A stretch of DNA of 48,359 nucleotides, from positions 16,859 to 65,217 of the forward strand of contig JAGROX010000043.1 in NCBI GenBank assembly GCA_020440025.1. Reading direction: 5' to 3'. The number at the start of each line of letters is the position of its first letter. The first letter of the stretch is position 1. The position numbers were made by a program, and so were the translations under genes. Positions 1 to 8,594 of the stretch are shown here, piece after piece. The DNA comes from Verrucomicrobiia bacterium. GTDB taxonomy: Bacteria > Verrucomicrobiota > Verrucomicrobiia > Verrucomicrobiales > DEV007. The notes under the pieces are model-generated. The model had not been told where the DNA came from. It did not search any database and saw only the letters and a list, made by a program, of their open reading frames with translations.

Positions 1-455
1 GTCAGCATGGGCGGATTGTAGTAGGGGCCTTGTCCTTTCAGAATGTCGAAATAGTCATAGCCCTGCGGCGTTGAACCGAGGTGCCATTTGCCGATGATGG
101 CGGTCTGGTAGCCAGCGGCGTGGAGCATTTTCGGAAAGGTCGGCTGATCTCCATTGAAGGTGTCACCGTTGGTCATGAAACCGTTGATATGGCTATACTT
201 GCCTGTCTGGATCACTGCCCGACTTGGGCCGCAAATGCCGTTGGTGACGTAGCAACGGTCGAATCGCATCCCCTCGTTGGCGATACGATCCATGTTGGGC
301 GTCGTCATCCGCGAGTCATCGTAGGCGCTCAGCGCCTGCTGGCAGTGGTCGTCGGTAAAGATGAATACGATGTTGGGCCTCTCGTCTGCCCCGGAGGAAA
401 ACGAGGGCAGCAGCAACACGGTCACGGCGATTAACAAAGATCGGAAAACGGTCAT
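1..455 (-). CDS. Sulfatase (arylsulfatase family), 3' end cut by window edge
   Basis: This is the N-terminal 151 residues of a secreted sulfatase; the rest lies beyond the left edge. It opens with a signal peptide ([20 protein letters not shown]), followed by the alkaline-phosphatase-superfamily metal motif [10 protein letters not shown] near residues 28-37. The catalytic motif is CGPSR at residues 75-79. Its cysteine would be converted to formylglycine by the known sulfatase-maturation route. A GKWHLG motif follows near residue 128. Family members hydrolyse sulfate esters, often on polysaccharides, in the periplasm or outside the cell. The ATG at 453-455 is the only good in-frame start before the signal peptide. 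The substrate cannot be told from this fragment. Confidence 0.9.
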   Translation of the reverse strand, partial: MTVFRSLLIAVTVLLLPSFSSGADERPNIVFIFTDDHCQQALSAYDDSRMTTPNMDRIANEGMRFDRCYVTNGICGPSRAVIQTGKYSHINGFMTNGDTFNGDQPTFPKMLHAAGYQTAIIGKWHLGSTPQGYDYFDILKGQGPYYNPPML

Positions 456-524
456 CCGACGAGCATGACTGAATTTTTCGGCCAAGGCAACTTCCGTAAA
501 TCCGATTCAGAGCCGTCGGTGGCG

Positions 525-570
525 GACAAAAGAAAACCGGGTGTCGCCTTTGAAAAGACGAGCACCCGGT
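525..570 (-). terminator. Rho-independent terminator of the acidic membrane protein gene
   Basis: An 8-bp perfect stem (ACCGGGTG at 536-543 with CACCCGGT at 563-570, extendable past a one-base bulge) lies 32 bases past the stop of the minus-strand gene ending at 602. Read on the minus strand it is followed by TTTTCTTTTG, the expected U-rich tail. It separates that gene from the sulfatase that starts at 455. Confidence 0.8.
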
Positions 571-601
571 CTTCGGGAGACGGAAAAATGGTGAGGTGAA
601 C

Positions 602-1702
602 TCAGGCAGCTTGCGCTTGATCGCCGTTGTTGGCGACCTCGCTGGTGGTGGCGGCAGCGGCTCGTGCGGCTTCGGCATCGACGTCTTCGAGGAGGGGTTC
701 GAACTCGGCGAGTCCCATCTCGATGCTGACGACAAGAGCCTCGAGCGCATCGAGACGCTGGTCGAGTTCGGAAATCTGGGTGTCGATATTTTCGTCTACG
801 GCGCGAACGATGCGGCGTTGGCGACGTGGCGCGCGGCGCAGGGTAGCGCGGCGAACATCTTCGTCACTCGCGGCCAAGGCGGCGATTTCCGTGTCGATGG
901 CATCGGCGGTGGCACTGATGTCGGCCATGAGATTGGCTTCTTCCTCCTCCGCGGTGATTGCTGGAGCCTCCATCGGCTCTTCGCTGACGATGATTTCTTC
1001 GGAAACGATTTCCTCCTCAGGAAGAGACTCCACCACCTCTTCTTTTTCCTCTTCGAAGGTGGTTTCGGCTTCGATCGCTTCAACGGTCTCGGCGGGGACT
1101 TCGGTAATCAATTCCAGTTCTGCGACCATCTCTTCTTCATTGGCGACGGTGGCGGGATCGATTTCTTCGATTGCCTCGACGGTTTCAGTCGGGAGTTCCG
1201 CGACAAATATCTCTTCGGCGATCACTTCTTCCTCCACCGTCTCGGCCGGGAGTTCGGCAGCGGTCTCTTCCTCCATAGGCACCTCTTCCTCGGCGATCAT
1301 CTCGTCGGTTTCTTCCGATTCCAGCTCGATGACCAGTTCTTCCAGTTCATCGCAGATGTCGTCCCCGAAAGAATCAAAGACTTCCTCTTCCTCGGTGTCT
1401 TCCACCTCTTTGACAACCACCGGTGATTTCCGGACCACCGTGGGGAGAAAGCCCGTCATGGTCGCAGAGAGGAGGATGGGGTGTTGGTTCTCGCTGACCA
1501 GCTCAAGATTCTCCAAGGAACTCAGGGCAGAGTCAGACTCATAGTTGGAATGAATCTCCGAATCGTCATCCTGACGGTAGAAGGGAGTCGCTCCCGACTG
1601 AGCGCGGCGCGGGCGGCGGGGACGAGACTTGAGAATCAGGATCACCACCCCGGAAACAAGAAGAGAGGCGGTGATGAGGGAGATGACTTCGGGCGACAGC
1701 AT
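602..1702 (-). CDS. Membrane-anchored, extremely acidic protein with C-terminal coiled coil
   Basis: I do not recognise a family. The 366-aa protein starts with one membrane helix (about residues 5-25), then a basic stop-transfer patch (SRPRRPRR). Residues about 100-255 are dominated by Glu with Val, Ile, Ala and Thr, and contain imperfect repeats around PTETVEAIEE and PAETVEAIEA. A short basic stretch (RRATLRRAPRRQRR) precedes a predicted coiled coil (about 305-345, NIDTQISELDQRLDALEALV), and the end is Ala-rich. The positive-inside rule would put the acidic part in the cytoplasm. It is a single-gene unit with its own terminator. A scaffold or nucleoid/envelope tether is conceivable, but that is only a guess. 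Confidence 0.75.
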   Translation of the reverse strand: MLSPEVISLITASLLVSGVVILILKSRPRRPRRAQSGATPFYRQDDDSEIHSNYESDSALSSLENLELVSENQHPILLSATMTGFLPTVVRKSPVVVKEVEDTEEEEVFDSFGDDICDELEELVIELESEETDEMIAEEEVPMEEETAAELPAETVEEEVIAEEIFVAELPTETVEAIEEIDPATVANEEEMVAELELITEVPAETVEAIEAETTFEEEKEEVVESLPEEEIVSEEIIVSEEPMEAPAITAEEEEANLMADISATADAIDTEIAALAASDEDVRRATLRRAPRRQRRIVRAVDENIDTQISELDQRLDALEALVVSIEMGLAEFEPLLEDVDAEAARAAAATTSEVANNGDQAQAA

Positions 1703-1902
1703 GAGAAGGGAAAGAATAAATCTTAGGACATCTTTATAGTTTTCGATTTTTAATCAAATCTTTTTTCTATGAATGCCGACTGCGATTTTTTTCACGGATG
1801 AGCGGGAATTGTCGGGAATGACACCAGAATTGCCCTCACGCAGCACCGGAGCTTGAGTTTCGGCCGGGTGTCCTTAGACTTTGCCACTCGTTTTTGATCC
1901 CC

Positions 1903-2772
1903 ATGGTTCCCCCTCTGAGTGATATCCTGAAACGTTCCGCCTCGGCGGACGCCATCAACTGGTTGAACGGTGAAGTCGTCGCCCTGCGCAGCGATTTCAA
2001 CCAGCGCCGGTTCTACTATGCCTTCAGCGGTGTCTCTCGGCACTTCGATAAGACGGCGAGAGTCAATGTGGAGGCGGGCGATCTGGATTCGCTGGATGCT
2101 CCCTGTCCGGGCTTCACGCTGGCGGGATGGGACGAGTTTCGACTCGCGCGGGTCATTCTTCTCACGGTTCTCGCAGAGCAACCGACCGATATCTATCAAT
2201 CGACCTTGGAAAAAGTCCTTGGCTCGGCCGACCTCAGAGAGCAGGTGGCCATTTTTTCCGCGCTTCCCTTGCTGCCAGATCCCGACTTTCTCGTGACTCT
2301 GGCCCGCGACGGATCGCGGACCAATATTGTCGATGTCTTCGATGCCATTGCTCTCGACAACCCATTTCCGGCGGCGCATTTCCCGGAGGAAGCGTGGAAT
2401 CAGTTGGTCCTGAAGGCGCTTTTCATCAGCCGCCCGCTTTACCGAATGGAAGGCATCGATGATCGTGCGAATCCCACTCTGGCCGAGGCGCTGTCAAATC
2501 TCGCTCACGAACGCTGGGCCGCCGGTCGGGTCGTTTCGGCGGAACTCTGGCGGAGTTGTGCCAACTGTCTCACTGATTCCATTGCCAGCGACATCGAACG
2601 CGTCGCCGTCTCGGACGAACCCGGCGATCGGGAGGCCGCGGCGCTCATTGTCGCCGAAGACACCACGGGTCGGTTTGCGGCGATTCGGGAGCCTCTTGGC
2701 GATCTCATCGACGCGGCGCGATCCGGCGATCTGACCTGGGAATCTCTCGGTCGACAGCTGGCCAGTGCCTGA
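1903..2772 (+). CDS. eboA: EboA domain-containing protein
   Basis: This 289-aa cytoplasmic protein matches my knowledge of the EboA family: the segments NPFPAAHFPEEAWNQLVL (about 150-168) and the later NLAHERWAAGRVVS are the conserved family core. EboA belongs to the ebo gene set, which in cyanobacteria, algae plastids and other bacteria is linked to moving small-molecule precursors to the cell envelope (known for scytonemin monomer export). Its biochemical activity is unknown. It is helical and alpha-repeat-like, with no signal peptide. I chose ATG 1903 over an upstream in-frame TTG at 1894. The next gene, 47 bases downstream, is the TatD-like partner EboB, which supports the call. Confidence 0.82.
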   Translation: MVPPLSDILKRSASADAINWLNGEVVALRSDFNQRRFYYAFSGVSRHFDKTARVNVEAGDLDSLDAPCPGFTLAGWDEFRLARVILLTVLAEQPTDIYQSTLEKVLGSADLREQVAIFSALPLLPDPDFLVTLARDGSRTNIVDVFDAIALDNPFPAAHFPEEAWNQLVLKALFISRPLYRMEGIDDRANPTLAEALSNLAHERWAAGRVVSAELWRSCANCLTDSIASDIERVAVSDEPGDREAAALIVAEDTTGRFAAIREPLGDLIDAARSGDLTWESLGRQLASA

Positions 2773-2819
2773 TTCCCGAATTTCCATTTTCGAATCTCCC
2801 CCCCAACCTCTTTTTTCTC

Positions 2820-3728
2820 ATGCGCTTCTTCGACTCCCACGTTCACATGGTGTCTCGCACCACCGACGACTATCAGCGAATGGCTGCCGCCGGCGTGGCC
2901 GCGCTCATCGAACCCTCGTTCTGGCAAGGGCAGCCGCGGACGGAGCCGGGGAGTTTCAAAGACTACTTCAACTCGCTCATCGGTTTCGAGCGATTCCGCG
3001 CCAGTCAGTTTGGGATCAAGCACTACTGCACCATCGGTCTGAATCCGAAGGAGGCGAACAATGAGAAGCTGGCCGACGCCGTGATGGAGTTGTTGCCGCT
3101 CTATATCTGTAAAGAAGGGGTCGTCGGCATCGGCGAGATCGGGTTCGATGATCAGACCGCGATGGAGGAAAAATACCTTCGCATTCAGGCTTTGATGGCG
3201 TTGGAGGCCGATCTGCCGATTCAGATTCACACCCCGCATCGCGATAAGAAAACCGGAACCATTCGCACCATGGATGTGTTGGAGGATGTCGGCTGCGACC
3301 CGGCCAAGGTCATCATCGATCACAACAACGAGGAAACGGTGAAAGCGGTGCTGGATCGTGGCTACTGGGCTGCGTTCACCATCTACCCGCACACGAAACT
3401 CGGCAATGAGCGCATGGTTGAAATCATGCGCGAATACGGTTCCGAACGCATCGTGGTGGACAGTTCGGCCGACTGGGGAATCAGCGATCCGCTTGCGGTG
3501 CCCAAGACGGCAGCGCTGCTCAGAGAGCATGGCGTTTCTCTCGAAAAGATCGAGCAAGTCACCTACTACAATCCGCTCACCGCCTACGGTCAAAGCGGCC
3601 AGGTGCAGGAGAGCGATTGGGAGGACACCGAGGGGATCGATCCCACGGCCCTCTTTGCCGGAAACACCCTCCTGCGCGGCGGCCAGGACATCAAGGAAGC
3701 CATGGGCGGCGACCTGATCATTCGATAG
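2820..3728 (+). CDS. eboB: TatD family metal-dependent hydrolase (EboB-like)
   Basis: This is a 302-aa amidohydrolase-fold TIM barrel. Metal-binding positions are visible: HVH at residues 7-9, the Glu of GEIGFD (about 103), the His of IQIHTPHR (about 136), DHNNEE (about 168) and the Asp of VVDSSADWG (about 218). The sequence is closer to the TatD-like hydrolases of ebo clusters than to the TatD DNases, and it directly follows eboA. The reaction is unknown; a hydrolysis step in processing or export of an envelope-bound metabolite is inferred from ebo biology. The other ebo genes (UbiA-type prenyltransferase, dehydroquinate-synthase-like and others) are not in this window. Confidence 0.82.
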   Translation: MRFFDSHVHMVSRTTDDYQRMAAAGVAALIEPSFWQGQPRTEPGSFKDYFNSLIGFERFRASQFGIKHYCTIGLNPKEANNEKLADAVMELLPLYICKEGVVGIGEIGFDDQTAMEEKYLRIQALMALEADLPIQIHTPHRDKKTGTIRTMDVLEDVGCDPAKVIIDHNNEETVKAVLDRGYWAAFTIYPHTKLGNERMVEIMREYGSERIVVDSSADWGISDPLAVPKTAALLREHGVSLEKIEQVTYYNPLTAYGQSGQVQESDWEDTEGIDPTALFAGNTLLRGGQDIKEAMGGDLIIR

Positions 3729-3771
3729 GCTCTTCGGCACGGTTTCATCAAAAAAGCTTCGCCATTGCCCG

Positions 3772-3810
3772 ATTCAACAGGGTAAGGTCGGCGACATGAC
3801 CCTGTTGAAT
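3772..3810. repeat. Hairpin repeat, copy 1 (GGTCGGCGA loop family)
   Basis: A perfect 12-bp inverted repeat, ATTCAACAGGGT at 3772-3783 and ACCCTGTTGAAT at 3799-3810, encloses a 15-base loop containing GGTCGGCGA. It starts 43 bases after the eboB stop. The start codon of the next gene (3796) is the last triplet of the loop, so the right arm is also coding. Two related hairpins lie at 27687 and 44032. Confidence 0.85.
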
Positions 3811-4614
3811 AGGCGCTGGTTCATCGTCCTTTTTTTGCTCGCTTCGGCTGTCTCCACGGGAGCGGCCTTTGCGGAGACCATCGAGTTCCGAGGCGCGAAA
3901 TTTTACCTCTATCGCTTCGATCCCAAAGTCGAGAAACTGGAGCTGTTTTTACCCGGCCAGACGGCGCAACGTTCGCCGACCTTTGCCCAGTTGGAGAAAG
4001 ATCTCAATGCGGAGGGGCGTCGATTGAAAGTCGCGATGAACGCCGGGATTTATGAACCGGGATTTCGACCCAGCGGTCTGCACATTTCCGAGGGGAAAGT
4101 CGTGGTGCCACTCAACACCAACGGCCCTCCGCCCAAGCAATCGCCCAACGACTCGACACCGAATTTTTTTCTGTTACCCAACGGCGTGTTTTTCATTCGC
4201 GAAGACGGCACTGCTGCCGTGATGTCGACGTCTTTCTATGCTCAGGCAAACGAGACGCCGCGCCTGGCGACGCAGTCCGGACCACTACTACTGGCCAACG
4301 GACAGATTCACCCCGTCTTCAATGAACCCTCCAAGAATCGCCTGCTTCGAAATGGAGTCGGCGTGGATTCCCTGGGACGGGTGGTGCTGGTCAGTTCGGT
4401 GCGGGAGCCGCGCGAGTCGGGACTCATCAATTTCTGGGGCTTTGCCGCCCTCTTTCGAGATCAACTGGATTGCCAGTCGGCGCTCTATCTCGATGGCGAC
4501 ATATCGCGTCTCTACATTCGCGGCGAAACCGATGATGTCGTGCCCCAGTCGAATTTTTTCGCCGGCATTCTCGCGATCACCGAGCCGATTGTTGCACATG
4601 ATGCCGATCGATAG
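3796..4614 (+). CDS. Phosphodiester glycosidase family protein (NAGPA/DUF2233)
   Basis: This is a 272-aa secreted protein with a signal peptide (about residues 1-26, ending AAFA). The fold family is that of the mammalian uncovering enzyme (N-acetylglucosamine-1-phosphodiester alpha-N-acetylglucosaminidase). The visible signatures are the VAMNAGIYEPGFRPSGLHI segment (about residues 74-92), RLATQSGPLLLANG (about 154-167), NGVGVDSLGRVVLV, and the ALYLDGDISRLYI ending. Family members cleave sugar-phosphodiester bonds; bacterial ones are found in polysaccharide or cell-wall metabolism. The first codons overlap the right arm of a perfect hairpin, so initiation could be sensitive to that structure. 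No clear Shine-Dalgarno is seen. The substrate is unknown. Confidence 0.82.
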   Translation: MTLLNRRWFIVLFLLASAVSTGAAFAETIEFRGAKFYLYRFDPKVEKLELFLPGQTAQRSPTFAQLEKDLNAEGRRLKVAMNAGIYEPGFRPSGLHISEGKVVVPLNTNGPPPKQSPNDSTPNFFLLPNGVFFIREDGTAAVMSTSFYAQANETPRLATQSGPLLLANGQIHPVFNEPSKNRLLRNGVGVDSLGRVVLVSSVREPRESGLINFWGFAALFRDQLDCQSALYLDGDISRLYIRGETDDVVPQSNFFAGILAITEPIVAHDADR

Positions 4615-4653
4615 AATGAACGTTGTTGAATTTCGATCAACTTTAAGCAGAGA

Positions 4654-5703
4654 TCAAATTCCGTGGTCGCTCATCTGGTGTTTTCGCTTCTTTGTTGAAG
4701 AACTTCCTGGCAACTCCCCGAATAAGTCCCGGTATCGTCCCGCAAAACGTCCCAGATGGGTCACTCCGTGTTCCATGGCGATCTGAGTTACCATGCCGCG
4801 GTCGGGAGGGCAGCGTTGCAGGGCGCGATGGATGGCGTTGAGGCGCAATGCTTGCAAGAAATCGCGAGGGCTCAAGTCGAAGGCTTGCCGAAATGCGTAT
4901 TCCATTTCTCGACGGCTGACTCGCATGGCTAAGCAGACTTCTGAGATGGCAAGCGATTCGTGGAGGTGAGCACGCAGCCAGTCTTCAGCCCGGCGAGCGA
5001 GACGGGCCCGATTCCGGGGGCCATGCCGGTCTCGCGTTTGAGGGAAGCCATTCGGTAACTGGTACTCCCATGCAAGAGTCATGACATTGGTAATGAGTTG
5101 GCGGGCGATGGCAAATAGGTCTGACTCCCCGTCGCTCACAAATCCCGGCGAGAGGAGCTGCCGGAGTTCCAGTAGATCTCTCTCAATGCGATCGAAGCAG
5201 GGGTTGGGAATCAGATTAACCGTTCCTCGGCCTTCGGGAAAATGATTGGGCAGCTTCGATTCCGCCAGCGCTAGGCTCGCGCAAGATTCCCACACTGGAG
5301 GCGGAACATGGATCGCAATTCCGAGAAAGCCGGGGACGATGCAGCCGTCGATAGCCTCGCCGGGAGGGGTGAAGACGAGAAGCCCCCGTTGCGATGGCTG
5401 CCCATACCAGTGGGACGATACCTCATTGCGGATTAGCGCGATAGCTCCCCAGCCAGGTGGAGGGGCGCCTGCGATACGGGCTTTGACCCGAGCATCGTAG
5501 AAGTCCATCGCCCATCCCATGGACTGGAATTGCTCAACGCGGGTCACGCCCTCAGGTGCTTGTAGAAACTCTGCTCGCAATTCGGCCCCGGATACCGCGG
5601 CGCTAAATTGGTCCGGATCGCAAAGGTCGTGCGAAACGTGACGTAGCCAGGGTGGCGATTGGGATTTTTGAATGCGGGGACACACGGTTCCAAATGTGCG
5701 CAA
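4654..5703 (-). CDS. AraC family transcriptional regulator
   Basis: This is a 349-aa regulator. Residues 1-230 form a sensor domain of unclear ligand. The C-terminus holds the two helix-turn-helix motifs of the AraC/XylS fold: LAISEVCLAMRVSRREME at about 251-268, and VTQIAMEHGVTHLGRFAGRY at about 305-324, followed by the usual F-x-E-x-P ending (LFGELP). The layout resembles EutR-like AraC proteins that have an arginine-rich helix (RNRARLARRAEDWL) before the first HTH. It is divergent from the sulfatase at 5765, with 61 bases between the start codons. This suggests control of that sulfatase and perhaps of the outer-membrane gene behind it. Confidence 0.88.
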   Translation of the reverse strand: MRTFGTVCPRIQKSQSPPWLRHVSHDLCDPDQFSAAVSGAELRAEFLQAPEGVTRVEQFQSMGWAMDFYDARVKARIAGAPPPGWGAIALIRNEVSSHWYGQPSQRGLLVFTPPGEAIDGCIVPGFLGIAIHVPPPVWESCASLALAESKLPNHFPEGRGTVNLIPNPCFDRIERDLLELRQLLSPGFVSDGESDLFAIARQLITNVMTLAWEYQLPNGFPQTRDRHGPRNRARLARRAEDWLRAHLHESLAISEVCLAMRVSRREMEYAFRQAFDLSPRDFLQALRLNAIHRALQRCPPDRGMVTQIAMEHGVTHLGRFAGRYRDLFGELPGSSSTKKRKHQMSDHGI

Positions 5704-5764
5704 ACTGGATAGCGGTATAGCCTTTCGAGATGGTAGTTGTCAACTCGAACCGCTAATACCAACA

Positions 5765-7228
5765 ATGAATCATCCGATCTCTGGTCTTGCTCTCCTTTGT
5801 TTCATAGGCAGCCTCACGTTTGAGCCCGTCTTTTCCAGCGAAATTTCGCGTCCGAATATCGTTCACATCGTGGCCGATGACCTCGGATGGATGGATGTGG
5901 GCTTCAACGGGTGTGCTGACATCAGGACACCCAATCTCGACAAATTGGCGGCCGAGGGAGTGAGATTTTCGCAGTTTTACGTGCAGTCTATGTGCACTCA
6001 GACACGTGCAGCGTTAATGACAGGTAGGTATCCGTTTCGCTACGGGCTGCAAACGGCGGTGATACCTTCGGTTTCTGCCTACGGTTTGGACATGGAAGAG
6101 AAGCTGATGCCGCAGTTGTTGAAGGAGGCTGGCTATCAAACCGCCTTGGTCGGCAAGTGGCATCTCGGTCATGCTGACAAAAAATGGTGGCCTCGCCAGC
6201 GGGGCTTTGACTACCACTACGGTGCCATGATCGGTGAGCTCGATTATTTCACTCACGAGGAACATGGGGTCCTCGACTGGTATCGCGACAATGAACCAGT
6301 CCGCGAAGAGGGTTATACGACCCAGCTGCTTGGACACGATGCGGCGAAGCTGATCCAATCGCACGATTCTAGTAAGCCGTTGTACCTCTACCTCGCCTTC
6401 AATGCGCCGCACACCCCTTATCAGGCGCCACAGGAATACATTGATCGATATCCGGAGATCAAAGAGCCTACGCGTCGGATTTATGCGGGCATGGTCAGTT
6501 GTCTCGACGACGAAATCGGTCGCGTCGTGGCTGCGCTTGAAGAGAGGGGGATGCGAGATAGCACGCTAATCCTGTTTCATAGCGACAATGGGGGCACAAA
6601 GAACGCCATGTTCGCCGGAGTTATGGCGGACATGTCCAAGGTGGTGATCCCCTGCGACAATGGGCCCTATCGCGATGGTAAAGCTTCTCTCTTTGAAGGT
6701 GGAACAAGGGTTTGCGCTCTTGCAAACTGGCCTGGAAAAATCATGCCAGGTGATGTGGACGAGCTCATTCACGGGGTCGATCTCTTCACGACCTTTGCGT
6801 CGCTGGCCGGGGCCTCGACGGAGGGGTGTAGGCCGCTCGATGGTTTTGATATGAGGAAGGTCATAACCAGCGGCGCTCCTTCTCCGCGCCAGGAAATTGT
6901 CTATAATATCGAACCCTTTCGCGGCGCGGTTCGTCAGGGAGATTGGAAACTCATCTGGCGCACTATGCTGCCATCGAGCGTCGATCTGTATCATCTTGCC
7001 AGCGATCCATCCGAGAAAAACAACGTTGCATCTGAACATCCAGAGCGAGTCACCGAGATGCAGGAGCGCCTCAATGGGTTGGCGATGGAGGCAGTGAAAC
7101 CGATCTTCCTTCTTGATCAGTTCAAGGTGATTCAGACGAACATGGCGGGTCAACCCATCCTACCTTTTGACGAGGGATACGGTGACCCTGAGGAGGTGGG
7201 GATCTCCAAAAAATTGCCGAAAAAATGA
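5765..7228 (+). CDS. Sulfatase (arylsulfatase B-like) with CTQTR active-site motif
   Basis: This is a 487-aa secreted sulfatase. The start at 5765 gives a signal peptide (MNHPISGLALLCFIGSLTF); the in-frame ATG at 5672 would run through the divergent AraC gene and has no signal. Metal and catalytic motifs are present: NIVHIVADDLGWMDVG (31-46), GKWHLGH (about 129) and HSDNGGTKN (about 272). The formylglycine motif is C77-T-Q-T-R81, with Gln where the consensus C-x-P/A-x-R has Pro or Ala. An oxidised cysteine is still plausible because the rest of the loop (RAALMTGRYP) is canonical. It probably acts on sulfated glycans. The next gene follows after 47 bases, so the two may be cotranscribed. Confidence 0.9.
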   Translation: MNHPISGLALLCFIGSLTFEPVFSSEISRPNIVHIVADDLGWMDVGFNGCADIRTPNLDKLAAEGVRFSQFYVQSMCTQTRAALMTGRYPFRYGLQTAVIPSVSAYGLDMEEKLMPQLLKEAGYQTALVGKWHLGHADKKWWPRQRGFDYHYGAMIGELDYFTHEEHGVLDWYRDNEPVREEGYTTQLLGHDAAKLIQSHDSSKPLYLYLAFNAPHTPYQAPQEYIDRYPEIKEPTRRIYAGMVSCLDDEIGRVVAALEERGMRDSTLILFHSDNGGTKNAMFAGVMADMSKVVIPCDNGPYRDGKASLFEGGTRVCALANWPGKIMPGDVDELIHGVDLFTTFASLAGASTEGCRPLDGFDMRKVITSGAPSPRQEIVYNIEPFRGAVRQGDWKLIWRTMLPSSVDLYHLASDPSEKNNVASEHPERVTEMQERLNGLAMEAVKPIFLLDQFKVIQTNMAGQPILPFDEGYGDPEEVGISKKLPKK

Positions 7229-7275
7229 TTTGGGTGATCTGCACCTGAGACGTTTAAACACCAATTTCTCCTCAG

Positions 7276-8493
7276 ATGAAGGCGATTCTTATTATTGTGA
7301 TGTCCGTGATCCTGGCTTTTCTCTCGTGCGGACTTGCCGGGGAGGTTTCAGAATTCACTGCCCCTCCAGTTTCCATGACTCCATCGATTCCCGTGGAAGT
7401 GACCTTTTCGCTGCCGGGGTGGTTGGCTGGCGTCAACGGAACGGTTGGGGTGAAGGACTTCAATACGGATGTCGAAGCGGGATTTGACGATATCATCAGC
7501 AATCTTGATATGATCGCGGCAGGGACGCTGGAGGTTCGCAAGGGGAAGCTGGGATTCGTTTTTGATGGCATGTATCTGAAGGCTTCGGTTTCTGGGGATT
7601 CTCCCGGGCCGCTCTTGTCGAACGTCGATGTTTCCATTGAGCAAGTCCTCGCAGAGGGCGCGTTTCTCTACCGGATATACGAGGGCGACCGGCTCTGGAT
7701 CGATTTCCTCGCAGGGGCACGCTACTTTTATCTATCAAATTCGTTGAATCTCACTGTCGACAGCGCCGGAGTTCGCAGTGCCAGCGAGGAATTGAGCGCC
7801 CGGATCGTTGAGCGGGCAGTGGAGGCAGCCCGAGATGAAGTGGAACACCAATTGCCGACTATTCTGGCCGACTTGAGAGATCAGGTGACCGCGTCGGTCC
7901 AGAATCAAGTTTCTGAGCGAGTTGATGAGATTCGCGGCGCGATCGGAGACCGGATCGATCAGGGACTTGGAGGAAGTGGACCAGCAATCGGAGGCGAAAT
8001 CGTCGGAAATGGAAGAATTCGAGATGCAATACGCGAGTATGCTCACGCTGCTGCCGTTGCTCGTGTGGAGTCGGCGAGAGCGCAAGCCTCTGCTGCGATG
8101 GCATCTGCTCGGGCCAGAATAAGAAAGGAAGCCGAGAAACGTCTGACGAAAGCCGAGGCAAATCTCTCCAAAACGCTGGAGAGGGAAATCACCCGAAGAA
8201 TTCCGACTCAGGAATTGGCGGCTTCGAGAGATTGGGTTGATCCTTTCGTGGGGGTTCGTGCGCGTTGTCAGATCGGCGAAGACTGGTATGCGATTTTTCG
8301 TGGAGACATTGGGGGCTTTGGATTGAACTCAGACCAGACAATCAATCTGTTTGGCGCTTTGGGCCTCAAACTCACGGAGCGATCTTCGGTGGAGGTCGGC
8401 TATCGCTACTTGAGCGTCGACTATCAAAGTGGTGGATTCACTTATGACATGGTGACGCAGGGGCCCTATATCGGCTTGGGTGTTACCTTTTGA
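7276..8493 (+). CDS. Probable outer-membrane beta-barrel protein with helical insert
   Basis: This is a 405-aa exported protein with a signal peptide (about 1-22). Residues 40-155 and 320-405 show alternating amphipathic strands, including aromatic girdle motifs (YRIYEGDRLWIDFLAGARYFYL; VEVGYRYLSVDYQSGGF) and a barrel-like final strand, GPYIGLGVTF, ending in Phe. Between them, about residues 165-315 are almost entirely charged helix, rich in Ala, Arg and Glu (ARVESARAQASAAMASARAR), like a coiled coil. That insert is unusual for a small barrel and would extend into periplasm or outside the cell. The family is not recognised. Its position behind the sulfatase suggests a surface role. Confidence 0.65.
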   Translation: MKAILIIVMSVILAFLSCGLAGEVSEFTAPPVSMTPSIPVEVTFSLPGWLAGVNGTVGVKDFNTDVEAGFDDIISNLDMIAAGTLEVRKGKLGFVFDGMYLKASVSGDSPGPLLSNVDVSIEQVLAEGAFLYRIYEGDRLWIDFLAGARYFYLSNSLNLTVDSAGVRSASEELSARIVERAVEAARDEVEHQLPTILADLRDQVTASVQNQVSERVDEIRGAIGDRIDQGLGGSGPAIGGEIVGNGRIRDAIREYAHAAAVARVESARAQASAAMASARARIRKEAEKRLTKAEANLSKTLEREITRRIPTQELAASRDWVDPFVGVRARCQIGEDWYAIFRGDIGGFGLNSDQTINLFGALGLKLTERSSVEVGYRYLSVDYQSGGFTYDMVTQGPYIGLGVTF

Positions 8494-8594
8494 ATATCCA
8501 TTTTGAAAAATCATCAGCCGGAAACTCATCCGTTCCCCTTTGAAATCCAATGCGAGTCATGCTCGTTCGAGAAAGTTGCCTCGTCGTTGACAGG

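Noticed and set aside
2505-3740. 411-codon minus-strand open frame
   Set aside because: It is antisense to eboA and eboB, both of which have conserved motifs on the plus strand.
5672-5764. Upstream in-frame ATG for the sulfatase
   Set aside because: It would overlap the start of the divergent AraC gene and delay the signal peptide by 31 residues; ATG 5765 is the natural start.
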